From NCBI GenBank assembly GCA_947627615.1, contig CANQWS010000019.1:1-60916 (forward strand): a DNA stretch of 60,916 nt, written 5' to 3'. The stretch's first letter is position 1. Each line of letters begins with the position of its first letter. The notes beneath the pieces were generated by a model. That model was not told the origin of the DNA and did not search any database. It was given only the letters and a program-made list of their open reading frames with translations. A program made the position numbers and the translations under genes. Positions 41,555-49,907 of the stretch are shown here, piece after piece. This DNA is from an uncultured Muribaculaceae bacterium. Lineage in GTDB: Bacteria; Bacteroidota; Bacteroidia; Bacteroidales; Muribaculaceae.

Positions 41555-43246
41555 TCAGCGATTTTCTATGGTCACGTTCTCGCAGTCCGTGACATCCACG
41601 GTGAAATCCACCCTTGCGCCTGACGGATTCACGCAGCTGTTGTCTCTGACTGTCAGTCCGTTGACTGACCGGGCCTCTATTCTGACGGGGGTCGGGGAGA
41701 CGAATCTGTTGCCCATGATTCTGACTCCTGAATGCACGCACTCTTCCGCGGGGACATTCTCCGGCTTTATGCTGATTACGGGCGAAGCGCAGTCGACGAA
41801 CGTGTTGTCCGAAATCGTGACATCCTCCACCGGACCTGACTCGTACCATGACCGGCCGTCGTCGGCTATCAGGATGGCCGGCATGGGACATTTCACGAAC
41901 CTGCATCCGGTCACCGTTATCGGGCGCCAGGTCGTCAGCAGGATTCCGCGTGTAGGAGTCAGACTGAACATACAGTTCCTGATTTCCACGGAAGGAGACC
42001 ATGTGCGGTTTTCAGCCACCTTACCCTCCGCGTCTGCGCCAATGTCACCGTCCAGAACAAGCTCGGTGACATAGGGGTCAATCATCCGTGCCTCCGTAAC
42101 CGTGACCTGCCGCCCGGGAATCAGTGTGGAGGCGTCGGTTATGGCAATTGTGTCGCCCGGCGTGAATCCCAGGAATCCGAAGGTCTGCGGATGCTTGTAT
42201 CTGACATATATTTTGTTGCCGTCGGTCCGTTCTATGAGCTGATGGGTCCCGTGGACATTTATGTCATCATCATGCGTGGAGCTGAATTCGCTGTCGGAAA
42301 TCCTTATCTTGCCCCGGCAACCGGAAAAATGAAGGAAATCGGCGTAGGAGGCAACGGTACGGCCCGATGTGGAATCCGGAGCGCACAACATTCTCTCGAA
42401 AGTCAGGTCGGCCGACATCTGCGACAGCAGTCCGAAATTCCCGATAAACGCAAGATGGATGTCGGACAGGGTCACATTCTCCGAGCGGTTTATGAACGCG
42501 CCCACCTCGTTGCGTATCGAGTGGCGCATCTGGAACACATCGCCCGGAGTGCAGGCCGGCGCGTTGCCCCTGAAGCGCAGACGCAGTGTTCCGGGAGTCG
42601 CCTCTTCGGCCATCGCGGCATCGGCCACCGGCGAGGCACAGCGGAGTGTCGTGCCGTTCTTCGGGCTGTAGATCTGCGCTATTCCGTCGGTAAACGCCCA
42701 CCCCTCGCCTATCCACCACAGACGTCCGTCACGTATCTCGTAGCGGGAATCCTTATGCGGCCGGGCAATTATCACACTGTCATCGCGCTCCACAACCGTC
42801 ATCTCGGTCACGGTGGGGTCAGAGGCATCGATTTTCAGCCCCTGAAGACTTACGTTACGGCATGAATCTATGGCCCAGGCGGTCATCTCACCGTGAGTCA
42901 TCAGAGTGGCCTGGCCGTCGGCCCTGACAGTCAGGTCTTTTATCCCCTTGATAAGCACGCCTATATGCTTGTCGGCGGTGGGATGCTCGTCGGCTGAGGC
43001 CGTGTTGCTCAGGCGGTAGGGCCTTACAGTGGCCTTGTTGTGGTAGAGGTGGTACACTCCCGGTGACAGGATTATCTCCACCGGCCCGTCGGAGCGCGAC
43101 GCCTTTTCGAGCGCCTTGCGCAGGGTGGCGGTGGCATCGCCCTTGGGCGGCTTAACGTAGATTTTACTTACGGCGGCCGCATCGGCGGCCATGAACAGAA
43201 GCGAAGCGAGCAGACAGCACCGCAGGAATGGAAATATCTTTATCAT
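41555..43246 (-). CDS. Secreted right-handed beta-helix protein, GH110-like alpha-1,3-galactosidase
   Basis: 563 residues with a signal peptide (about 1-24). The mature protein is a parallel beta-helix (repeated short strands such as NVSLQGLKI, NVTLSDIHL, GKIRISDSEF, VEIRNCMF, PITVTGCRF, VEDVTISDNTF). YADFLHFSGCRG (301-312) followed by HDDDINVHGTH (325-335) closely resembles the active-site region I recall for GH110 enzymes, which remove alpha-1,3-galactose from blood-group B or linear alpha-Gal glycans. Start overlaps the sensor kinase stop by 4 bases, so the two are translationally coupled. Other beta-helix enzymes (pectate-lyase-like) are possible. Confidence 0.72.
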   Translation of the reverse strand: MIKIFPFLRCCLLASLLFMAADAAAVSKIYVKPPKGDATATLRKALEKASRSDGPVEIILSPGVYHLYHNKATVRPYRLSNTASADEHPTADKHIGVLIKGIKDLTVRADGQATLMTHGEMTAWAIDSCRNVSLQGLKIDASDPTVTEMTVVERDDSVIIARPHKDSRYEIRDGRLWWIGEGWAFTDGIAQIYSPKNGTTLRCASPVADAAMAEEATPGTLRLRFRGNAPACTPGDVFQMRHSIRNEVGAFINRSENVTLSDIHLAFIGNFGLLSQMSADLTFERMLCAPDSTSGRTVASYADFLHFSGCRGKIRISDSEFSSTHDDDINVHGTHQLIERTDGNKIYVRYKHPQTFGFLGFTPGDTIAITDASTLIPGRQVTVTEARMIDPYVTELVLDGDIGADAEGKVAENRTWSPSVEIRNCMFSLTPTRGILLTTWRPITVTGCRFVKCPMPAILIADDGRSWYESGPVEDVTISDNTFVDCASPVISIKPENVPAEECVHSGVRIMGNRFVSPTPVRIEARSVNGLTVRDNSCVNPSGARVDFTVDVTDCENVTIENR

Positions 43247-45384
43247 ATTTTTGATTCTGACGGGGTTGAAGGTATTATGAACACGAATCTTGAACCGGGA
43301 CCCGGATACTCGGTATCGACATACACCTGGCCTCCGAGCTGCGAGGCTATCATGCGGCAGATGCTCAGTCCGAGGCCGGAACCCTGGCTGAAGTTCGAGA
43401 GTTTCTCGAAACGTTCGAAAATCTGCTCTTCCTTGCCCTCGGGTATGCCTATTCCGGTGTCGGTCACCGTGAATGTGGTTGTTCCGCGTATGAGGTCAAC
43501 GGAATAGGCCAGTTCCACATAGCCCTGTTCGGTAAACTTGAGTCCGTTGGAAATCAGGTTGACAAGCACCTGCTCCACACGGTTGGGGTCCGTGAAAATA
43601 ACCTGCGTGGGTTCATTTTCGTTGGCCCACTTCAGTTCCACTCCGTCCTTGGCTCTGTTGCGGGTCGATTCCATGGCGGCAAGGCACAGGGTGTTGAGCG
43701 CCACGGTGGTCCGCTGTATGGGAAGCGAGACTGATTCGTTGTCGCTTATCTGGAGCACGTCGTTGATGATGGTGCGTATCATTTCGGCGCTCAGGTCCAC
43801 CGTGCGGGCAAAACGGTCAAGATAATGACGCTTTTCCGAGCTTACATTGTCGACGATCAGATGGGCGCACTCCACCAGGGCGTTCAGAGGCGTGGAAATC
43901 TCATGACTCATGTTGGAAATGAAGTCACTCTTGTGGCGGTTGGCCTTGCGGGCCTGGTCGCGGGTCTCTATGAGGTCGGCCTGTATGCGGCGCAGGTTGT
44001 CGCGCTCGGTGGTCAGCATGTCATTGGCCTCCTGCAGTTTCAGCGAGAGCTTGCGGGCGCGGCGGTTGAGCACAAGCAGCAGCACTCCGGCGCCTATGAG
44101 CACCACGATTATAATCGTGTCAAAAACAAGATAGGACGTGCGCGATGCGAGCTTGGTTTCCTTGTCGAGAACCTCGGCGCGGTTGGTCCGGTCCTGAATA
44201 TCCACCACGTCATAGAGGGCTTTCATCTCCTGACCTCGCTGCAGCGTTCTCTCCCGGAGCGTTTCCTCAAGAATCTTGTTGTACTCCATGGCGGCCTTTG
44301 TCAGCTCTTCATTGTCGCCGGTTTCCTGAGCCGCCTTCACCATGAGGCGCAGAAGCCGTCTCCGCATCGAGGAACTGCTTTTGGCATCGAGACACTCGCG
44401 TATCACGGTGACAGCCTGCGCATAGCGGCCTTTCGACATCAGGTAGTAGGCTTCGGCTATGGGCCTGCGGCGGTTGTCGTCGGCTATCACGTCGTCCTGG
44501 GCCGCCAGCTCGTTGATCCGGCGATAGATACGCTCTATTTCTTCGGGGGCGAGAGCCTCGCTGTTGCTGATCATGCGGCGATAGACCGAGAATCGGAAAC
44601 GGTCGTAGTCACGATAGCGGCGCCCCTGCTTTTTCGCAGTCTGGTCAAGACGGTTTATCACCTTGAGCAGTTCGCGGTCGGCGGCCACGGCCTGGGCCGG
44701 CTGGTCGTTGTAGGTGTAGGTCATGGCCGCGTGCAGATAGAACATGTTTTCCAGACCGTCGAGACGGTAGGTCATCTGGCGTATGAGGTTGTCAAGTTCG
44801 GTCAGGTACGAGGTCAGGATCTCGCCGGGCATCGACACATCGAGGTAGTTGCAGAGTGTGAAAAGAAGCACCACCCTGTCATTGACCGGCGTCTTGCCCT
44901 CCTTCATGTCGTTGTAACGGTGAATCAGTTCCGTGATTCTCTCGTAGCGTTCGTCCTCGTTGGCGTAGCGGGCCTGCGATGTCATGGCGCAGAGATAGGT
45001 GAAGCATTCCGTGGCCTCCCTTTCAGGCGTCTTCGGAAGTTTCTTCAGTTCCTCCATGAAAACGTTGATCATCGTGGAGTCACGGGCTATGTTGAACGAC
45101 GAGAGGCGGCGGTACATGTCGAGGGCCGAGGAATAGTCCTTGGCCGCGAGAGCCTCGTCGAGAAGCCGGCGTCCCGCCGCATTGACACTGTCCTGCGGAG
45201 CAAGGTCGAATATGTCGTAGAGAATGTTTATGCGCTCCTTGGGCGCTTTGGTCCGGGCCAATACTGATTTAAGGCTGTCAGACAGACACTTGTTGTTTAT
45301 CACATTCACATTCGCCGACACCGCTGACGGCAATATGAAAAACAGGATTAACAGACGGATGATATTGCGATAATGCATGGGCAT
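43243..45384 (-). CDS. Sensor histidine kinase with helical-repeat periplasmic domain
   Basis: 713 residues. A signal peptide/anchor (about 1-23) is followed by a long helical, TPR-like sensor region (about 35-395), a transmembrane helix (about 417-440), a coiled coil (about 445-485), HisKA with MSHEISTPLNAL (phospho-accepting His494) and HATPase_c with NLISNGLKF (Asn613 region), DTGIGIP (642-648) and GSGLGLS (668-674). Catalytic boxes are intact. There is no receiver or DNA-binding domain, and no response regulator gene lies nearby, so its output is unknown. It is the first gene of a two-gene operon with the GH110-like enzyme. Confidence 0.92.
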   Translation of the reverse strand: MPMHYRNIIRLLILFFILPSAVSANVNVINNKCLSDSLKSVLARTKAPKERINILYDIFDLAPQDSVNAAGRRLLDEALAAKDYSSALDMYRRLSSFNIARDSTMINVFMEELKKLPKTPEREATECFTYLCAMTSQARYANEDERYERITELIHRYNDMKEGKTPVNDRVVLLFTLCNYLDVSMPGEILTSYLTELDNLIRQMTYRLDGLENMFYLHAAMTYTYNDQPAQAVAADRELLKVINRLDQTAKKQGRRYRDYDRFRFSVYRRMISNSEALAPEEIERIYRRINELAAQDDVIADDNRRRPIAEAYYLMSKGRYAQAVTVIRECLDAKSSSSMRRRLLRLMVKAAQETGDNEELTKAAMEYNKILEETLRERTLQRGQEMKALYDVVDIQDRTNRAEVLDKETKLASRTSYLVFDTIIIVVLIGAGVLLLVLNRRARKLSLKLQEANDMLTTERDNLRRIQADLIETRDQARKANRHKSDFISNMSHEISTPLNALVECAHLIVDNVSSEKRHYLDRFARTVDLSAEMIRTIINDVLQISDNESVSLPIQRTTVALNTLCLAAMESTRNRAKDGVELKWANENEPTQVIFTDPNRVEQVLVNLISNGLKFTEQGYVELAYSVDLIRGTTTFTVTDTGIGIPEGKEEQIFERFEKLSNFSQGSGLGLSICRMIASQLGGQVYVDTEYPGPGSRFVFIIPSTPSESKI

Positions 45385-45418
45385 ACCCTTTTCGGGCGTT
45401 TAAATTGCTTGGGTATGC
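45381..45418. promoter_or_regulatory. 8-base inverted repeat in the kinase leader, candidate operator
   Basis: GCATACCC (45381-45388) and GGGTATGC (45411-45418) are exact reverse complements 22 bases apart. One arm touches the -7 element and start region of the kinase promoter, the other covers its start codon. It could be a regulator site or a hairpin hiding the start. Confidence 0.4.
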
Positions 45419-45447
45419 AAAGATAGCATAAACAATTGATAACCCAA
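45418..45447 (-). promoter_or_regulatory. Promoter of the sensor kinase-GH110 operon
   Basis: On the minus strand TTG (45447-45445), a 19-base spacer and TATCTTTG (45425-45418) match the consensus fully. Transcription would start near 45411, about 27 bases before the start codon. Confidence 0.7.
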
Positions 45448-45495
45448 TCTTTTTTTGTCATATTTCCGCCTCAGACATTTATTATATTCAAACAC

Positions 45496-45526
45496 TTGCA
45501 GATTAAAATCATTTTTGGTAAATTTG
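45496..45526 (+). promoter_or_regulatory. Promoter of the sulfatase-fucosidase operon
   Basis: TTG (45496-45498), a 20-base spacer and TAAATTTG (45519-45526) match the consensus fully. Start is expected near 45533, which fixes the ATG at 45554 and excludes the in-frame ATG at 45455. It faces the kinase promoter with 48 bases between the two -33 elements. Confidence 0.7.
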
Positions 45527-45553
45527 CACAATAACCTTACACTTTTCTTTATC

Positions 45554-47134
45554 ATGAGTCGTATAAAACATCTGTTGCTTCCGGCAACAGCCATCGTGGC
45601 GGCCGGAAATTCCATTCAGGCACAGGCCGCCGAACCGAAAGCTTCCACACCGAAGAAGCCCCTCAACATAGTCTACATAATGACCGACGACCACACGGCG
45701 CAGGCCATGAGCTGCTATGACAAGCGCTACACCGTGACCCCGAATCTCGACCGCATAGCCAACGAAGGCGTAAGATTCACCAACAGCTTCGTGGCCAACT
45801 CGCTGAGCGGTCCGAGCCGCGCATGCATGCTCACCGGAAAGCACAGCCACAAGAACGGCTTCACCGACAATACAACCTGCGTGTTCGATTCGTCACAGCC
45901 CACATTCCCCCGCTATCTCCAGCAGGCCGGATACCAGACCGCCCTTTTCGGCAAATGGCATCTCGAGAGCCTGCCCCAGGGTTTTGACAAATGGGCCATT
46001 GTGCCGGGACAGGGCGATTACTACAACCCCGATTTCATACGGATGTCGGGCGACACGGCCCGCGTCCACGGCTATCTGACAAACCTGATAACCGACATGA
46101 GCCTTGACTGGCTTGAAAACAACCGTGACAGGGAAAAGCCTTTCTGCCTGCTCATTCACCACAAAGCCATACACCGCAACTGGATGGCCGACACCGCCGA
46201 CCTCGAGCTGTTCGAGGATGTGACATTCCCCATCCCCGACAATTTCTATGATGACTACGAGGGCCGCGAGGCCGCCGGCGCTCAGGAAATGAGCGTCATA
46301 AAGGACATGGACGTGATCTATGACCTGAAAATGAACCGCCCTGACCGAACAAGCCGCCTCAAACCCACCTACGAGCGGTTCGTGGGACGCATGGATTCGG
46401 CACAGCGTGCCCGCTGGGATGAATTCTACGAGCCTATCATAGCTAAATACTACAATGACAACCTTCAGGGCAAGGAGCTGGCCGAATGGAAGTTCCAGCG
46501 CTACATGAGGGACTATCTGAAAGTGGTGAAGAGTCTGGACGACAACGTGGGGCGCGTCATGGACTATCTGCGTGACCATGATTTGCTCGACAACACTCTG
46601 GTGGTCTACACCTCCGACCAGGGCTTCTACATGGGTGAACACGGATGGTTTGACAAGCGCTTCATGTATGAGGAATCGTTCCGCACTCCGCTCATTATGC
46701 GTCTGCCCGAAGGCTACGACCGCCGCGGCGACATCACCGAGATGGTGCAGAACATAGACTATGCTCCCACGTTCCTGGAAATAGCCGGTGTGGAGAAACC
46801 CGCCGACATCCAGGGCGAGTCACTCATGCCGCTGCTCCGAGGCGAGCATCCCGATGACTGGCGCCAGACGCTCTACTATCACTTCTACGAGTATCCGGCC
46901 GAGCACATGGTGAAACGCCACTACGGCGTGCGCGACGACCGCTACAAGCTCATTCATTTCTACAATGACATAGACCGCTGGGAACTCTACGACCTCGAGA
47001 ACGACCCCAACGAGATGAACAATCTGTTCGGCAAGCCAGGAACCGAAAAAATAACCCGGGAGATGATGAAGAAGCTCAAGGATGCCCAGGAGCAATATGA
47101 CGATCCCATACGCCACACTTATCCCATCAAATGA
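45554..47134 (+). CDS. Secreted Ser-type sulfatase (S1 family, S1_11-like)
   Basis: 526 residues from the ATG at 45554. A signal peptide (about 1-25) precedes NIVYIMTDDHTAQAM with metal-binding Asp45-Asp46. The maturation motif SGPSRACMLTG (85-95) has Ser85 in the formylglycine position, so an anSME maturase is needed. YTSDQGFYMGEHGWFDKRFMYEES is the C-terminal active-site block. The start region (MTDDHTAQAMSCYD...TPNLDRIANEG) recalls S1_11 N-acetylglucosamine-6-sulfatases acting on mucin and heparan, but this is by memory. The stop overlaps the fucosidase start (ATGA), so the pair is coupled. Confidence 0.9.
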   Translation: MSRIKHLLLPATAIVAAGNSIQAQAAEPKASTPKKPLNIVYIMTDDHTAQAMSCYDKRYTVTPNLDRIANEGVRFTNSFVANSLSGPSRACMLTGKHSHKNGFTDNTTCVFDSSQPTFPRYLQQAGYQTALFGKWHLESLPQGFDKWAIVPGQGDYYNPDFIRMSGDTARVHGYLTNLITDMSLDWLENNRDREKPFCLLIHHKAIHRNWMADTADLELFEDVTFPIPDNFYDDYEGREAAGAQEMSVIKDMDVIYDLKMNRPDRTSRLKPTYERFVGRMDSAQRARWDEFYEPIIAKYYNDNLQGKELAEWKFQRYMRDYLKVVKSLDDNVGRVMDYLRDHDLLDNTLVVYTSDQGFYMGEHGWFDKRFMYEESFRTPLIMRLPEGYDRRGDITEMVQNIDYAPTFLEIAGVEKPADIQGESLMPLLRGEHPDDWRQTLYYHFYEYPAEHMVKRHYGVRDDRYKLIHFYNDIDRWELYDLENDPNEMNNLFGKPGTEKITREMMKKLKDAQEQYDDPIRHTYPIK

Positions 47135-49044
47135 AAGCAATGAAAAGAACAATCATAACCGCCCTTACTTCCTTAATCCTGCTTCCGGCGGCCGCAACAG
47201 CCGGAAGTGACGGTGACTACTTTGTGAAAGAAGTGGTTTTCCCGGCCGGCGCAACCGAGGACATGAAAATCGATATGGCCTCACGCGTGGTTCCCTCGCC
47301 GGAACAACTTGCATGGCAGAATCTCGAGCTGACGGCTTTCCTGCATTTCGGTGTGAATACGTTCACCGACAGGGAGTGGGGCGACGGCAAAGAGAACCCC
47401 GCAATTTTCAATCCCGTGCTTCTCGATGCCGGGCAGTGGGTCAAGACCCTTCGCGACGCCGGTTTCAAAATGGTGATACTGACGGCCAAGCACCATGACG
47501 GTTTCTGTCTGTGGCCCACAGCCACTACCGACCACAGCGTCAAGGCCTCGCCATGGCGCGGCGGCAAAGGCGACGTGGTGGCCGAATTGCGCCGTGCATG
47601 CGACAAATACGGCATGAAACTCGGCCTGTATCTGTCGCCCTGGGACCGCAACGCCAAGGCCTACGGCGATTCGCCACGCTATAACGACATGTTCGTGAAT
47701 CAGCTCACCGAGTTGCTTTCAAACTACGGCAAGATTGACGAAGTGTGGTTCGACGGAGCCTGCGGCGAAGGCCCCAACGGCAAAAAGCAGGTCTATGACT
47801 GGGCTCGGTTCAAAAAAACTATAGAGCGTCTGCAGCCCGATGCCGTCATGGCCATCATGGGCGACGATGTCCGCTGGGTAGGCAACGAGAACGGAACGGG
47901 ACGCCTCACCGAGTGGAGCGTGACGCCCAAAATGCCGGGCATTCTTCCCGGAGCCGAAGAGCACAACAAGAAATACGGACTCGACGACATGGCTTCGGAC
48001 CTCGGCAGCCGCGAGGTGATAGCCAGAGCCGACGGCGCCCGCTGGTGGCCCTCGGAGGTCGACGTCAGCATTCGTCCGGGATGGTTCTACCATGACCGCG
48101 AACAGCCCAAATCGCTCCGGAAACTCGCCGAAATCTACCTCAACTCCGTGGGCCGCAACTCGGTCCTGCTTCTCAACACGCCGCCTGACCGCAACGGCCT
48201 GATTCCCGCGGCCGATTCCACCCGCCTCATGGAACTGCGCCGGTGGATTGACCGCAGCTTCGGCAATGACCTCGTGGCCAAGGCCGATTACAGTACGCTG
48301 ACATTCACCCTCAAAGGCGACACCGAGATAAACTGCGTGACAATCAGCGAGGATATTGCCCGCGGACAGCGCGTGGAACGTCTTGAGGTCGAAGCCCTTT
48401 CCGACGGAAAATGGAAACGCGTGGCCCGCGCCACAACCATTGGCTACAAACGCATTCTGACCTTCCCCGAGGTGAAAGCCTCGGCCATACGCCTCATTGT
48501 GGAGAGCAGCCGCGGCAAAGCCAACATAAAGAACGTGGGCGCCTACCTCATAGCAATGCCTGAGGACGCCGATGACTCCCGCCCCACAAACCTCTATCCG
48601 GCTGAGAACTTCAAGGTTGTCAGCATCGACGGCAAGACGGTGGCGGTTGAAGCGCTCGCCAAGGCATTCGACAATGCCCCCGCCACTTTCTGGACATCAC
48701 CCTCCGGCTCCAAGACGCATGAGGTGGTAGTCGACATGGGCCGTCAGGTACCGGTTGAAGGTTTCATCTACACTCCCCGCAGCGACGGACAGTCCGACGG
48801 CACCGTATTCAAATACCGCTTCGCCCTCTCGAACGACGGTTCCGATTGGACCGTAGCCGACCGCTCCGGCGAATTCAGCAACATTGTCAACAATCCCATA
48901 CCCCAGCGTATATTCCTCGACCGTCCGGCAACAGCCAGATATTTCCGCTTCACAAGCAATGGCGAAGTCGACGACCGAGATTTCATAACCATACCCGAAC
49001 TATCCATAATCATCACGGAAAATGCAGCTGATAACAATCGCTGA
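47131..49044 (+). CDS. Alpha-L-fucosidase, GH29, with C-terminal F5/8-type carbohydrate-binding-like domain
   Basis: 637 residues with a signal peptide (about 1-24). The TIM barrel (about 55-385) has LTAFLHFGVNTF, KHHDGFCLW (about 120-128) and EVWFDGACGEG, where Asp208 is the expected nucleophile. A beta-sandwich follows (about 395-475). Residues about 500-632 look like an F5/8 type C (discoidin) module (FWTSPSGSKTHEVVVDMG; ARYFRFTS). It cleaves terminal alpha-fucose, typically from mucin or Lewis-type glycans, in the periplasm or at the surface. A second possible start lies 3 codons in. The 3' end overlaps birA by 23 bases. Confidence 0.93.
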   Translation: MKAMKRTIITALTSLILLPAAATAGSDGDYFVKEVVFPAGATEDMKIDMASRVVPSPEQLAWQNLELTAFLHFGVNTFTDREWGDGKENPAIFNPVLLDAGQWVKTLRDAGFKMVILTAKHHDGFCLWPTATTDHSVKASPWRGGKGDVVAELRRACDKYGMKLGLYLSPWDRNAKAYGDSPRYNDMFVNQLTELLSNYGKIDEVWFDGACGEGPNGKKQVYDWARFKKTIERLQPDAVMAIMGDDVRWVGNENGTGRLTEWSVTPKMPGILPGAEEHNKKYGLDDMASDLGSREVIARADGARWWPSEVDVSIRPGWFYHDREQPKSLRKLAEIYLNSVGRNSVLLLNTPPDRNGLIPAADSTRLMELRRWIDRSFGNDLVAKADYSTLTFTLKGDTEINCVTISEDIARGQRVERLEVEALSDGKWKRVARATTIGYKRILTFPEVKASAIRLIVESSRGKANIKNVGAYLIAMPEDADDSRPTNLYPAENFKVVSIDGKTVAVEALAKAFDNAPATFWTSPSGSKTHEVVVDMGRQVPVEGFIYTPRSDGQSDGTVFKYRFALSNDGSDWTVADRSGEFSNIVNNPIPQRIFLDRPATARYFRFTSNGEVDDRDFITIPELSIIITENAADNNR

Positions 49045-49765
49045 AACTGAATCGACAAACAAATATATAACAGAGATAGCAAACAGCCATGAGGCTCCGT
49101 TTGCAGTCATGGCCGTCAGCCAGACGGCCGGACACGGACAGCGCGGTAACAAGTGGGAAGCGTTTCCGGGCATGAACATCACACTGTCCATGCTGTTCAG
49201 ACCCACGGAAGTCAAGCCGTCCGAACAGTTCGTCCTGTCACAGGCTGTCAGCGTTGCCATAGTGGAAACACTGCGCCACTACCTGATATCCGTGTCAAGG
49301 GACATAACGATCAAATGGCCCAACGACATCTATGTGGGCAACCGCAAGATCTGCGGCATCCTCATTGAGAACGCCTTAAACGGCAACAAAATCGTGCGCT
49401 CCGTCATAGGAGTGGGCCTCAACGTGAACCAGCGCATTTTCCTGAGCGACGCGCCCAATCCGGTGTCCATGATCCATTTCACCGGCCGCAAGCTCGAGAT
49501 TGAACCATTGGCCCGATACCTGTGCGATGTCATCGAGCGGTTCGTGACGGTGTTCTCCGTCGCCCACCGCTACCCGCGTCTGCGCGGCCGATATTTCTCC
49601 ATGCTCCGCAACGCCTCCGGCTACCATCCCTACAAGGATACCGCTACCGAAGAGGTGTTCAAGGCAAGAATCTCCAACATAGCCCCGAGCGGCCACATCA
49701 CCCTCACCGACACCGAAGGCCGGCAGCGGGTCTATGCATTCAAGGAAGTCCAGGCGCTTGACTGA
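49022..49765 (+). CDS. birA: Biotin--[acetyl-CoA-carboxylase] ligase BirA
   Basis: 247 residues. It activates biotin as biotinyl-AMP and attaches it to carboxylase lysines. AETESTNKYI, the biotin loop GHGQRGNKWEAFPG (about 38-51), KWPNDIYVGNRKICGILIE (about 98-116) and a C-terminal SH3-like domain (about 195-247) are present. The N-terminal DNA-binding domain of E. coli BirA is absent, so this is a class I enzyme without repressor function. The ATG lies inside the fucosidase gene, 23 bases before its stop. Confidence 0.95.
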   Translation: MQLITIAETESTNKYITEIANSHEAPFAVMAVSQTAGHGQRGNKWEAFPGMNITLSMLFRPTEVKPSEQFVLSQAVSVAIVETLRHYLISVSRDITIKWPNDIYVGNRKICGILIENALNGNKIVRSVIGVGLNVNQRIFLSDAPNPVSMIHFTGRKLEIEPLARYLCDVIERFVTVFSVAHRYPRLRGRYFSMLRNASGYHPYKDTATEEVFKARISNIAPSGHITLTDTEGRQRVYAFKEVQALD

Positions 49766-49792
49766 GCGGCCGCGTGAAACCAGGAGCGGAAG

Positions 49793-49826
49793 TGTCCCGG
49801 GTCCCGCCCGCCTGACGGCCGGGACA
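49793..49826 (+). terminator. GC-rich hairpin downstream of birA
   Basis: TGTCCCGG (49793-49800) pairs perfectly with CCGGGACA (49819-49826). It is followed by TATAATATATATTATT instead of a T-run, so it is only a weak candidate terminator. A second pairing partner for the same left arm lies at 49843-49853. Confidence 0.4.
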
Positions 49827-49875
49827 TATAATATATATTATTGGGACGGGACAGCCGCGGGTGACTTTTTTTTCG

Positions 49876-49883
49876 TAATTTTG
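49876..49883 (+). promoter_or_regulatory. Candidate -7 element of the YfhO-like gene
   Basis: TAATTTTG fits TAnnTTTG exactly, 24 bases before the ATG at 49908. The sequence upstream is GC-rich with a T-tract and lacks a TTG at the expected distance. Confidence 0.45.
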
Positions 49884-49907
49884 TAGCCTGAACCAATTTC
49901 CATCCAG

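Noticed and set aside
41555-49044. Classical polysaccharide utilisation locus
   Set aside because: Glycosidases and sulfatase are present but there is no SusC/SusD pair. The TonB receptor at 2442 is far away and belongs to another operon.
49841-49860. Riboswitch upstream of the YfhO-like gene
   Set aside because: The paired segments lie before the likely transcription start, so they would not be in the YfhO leader RNA, and no known riboswitch core was recognised.
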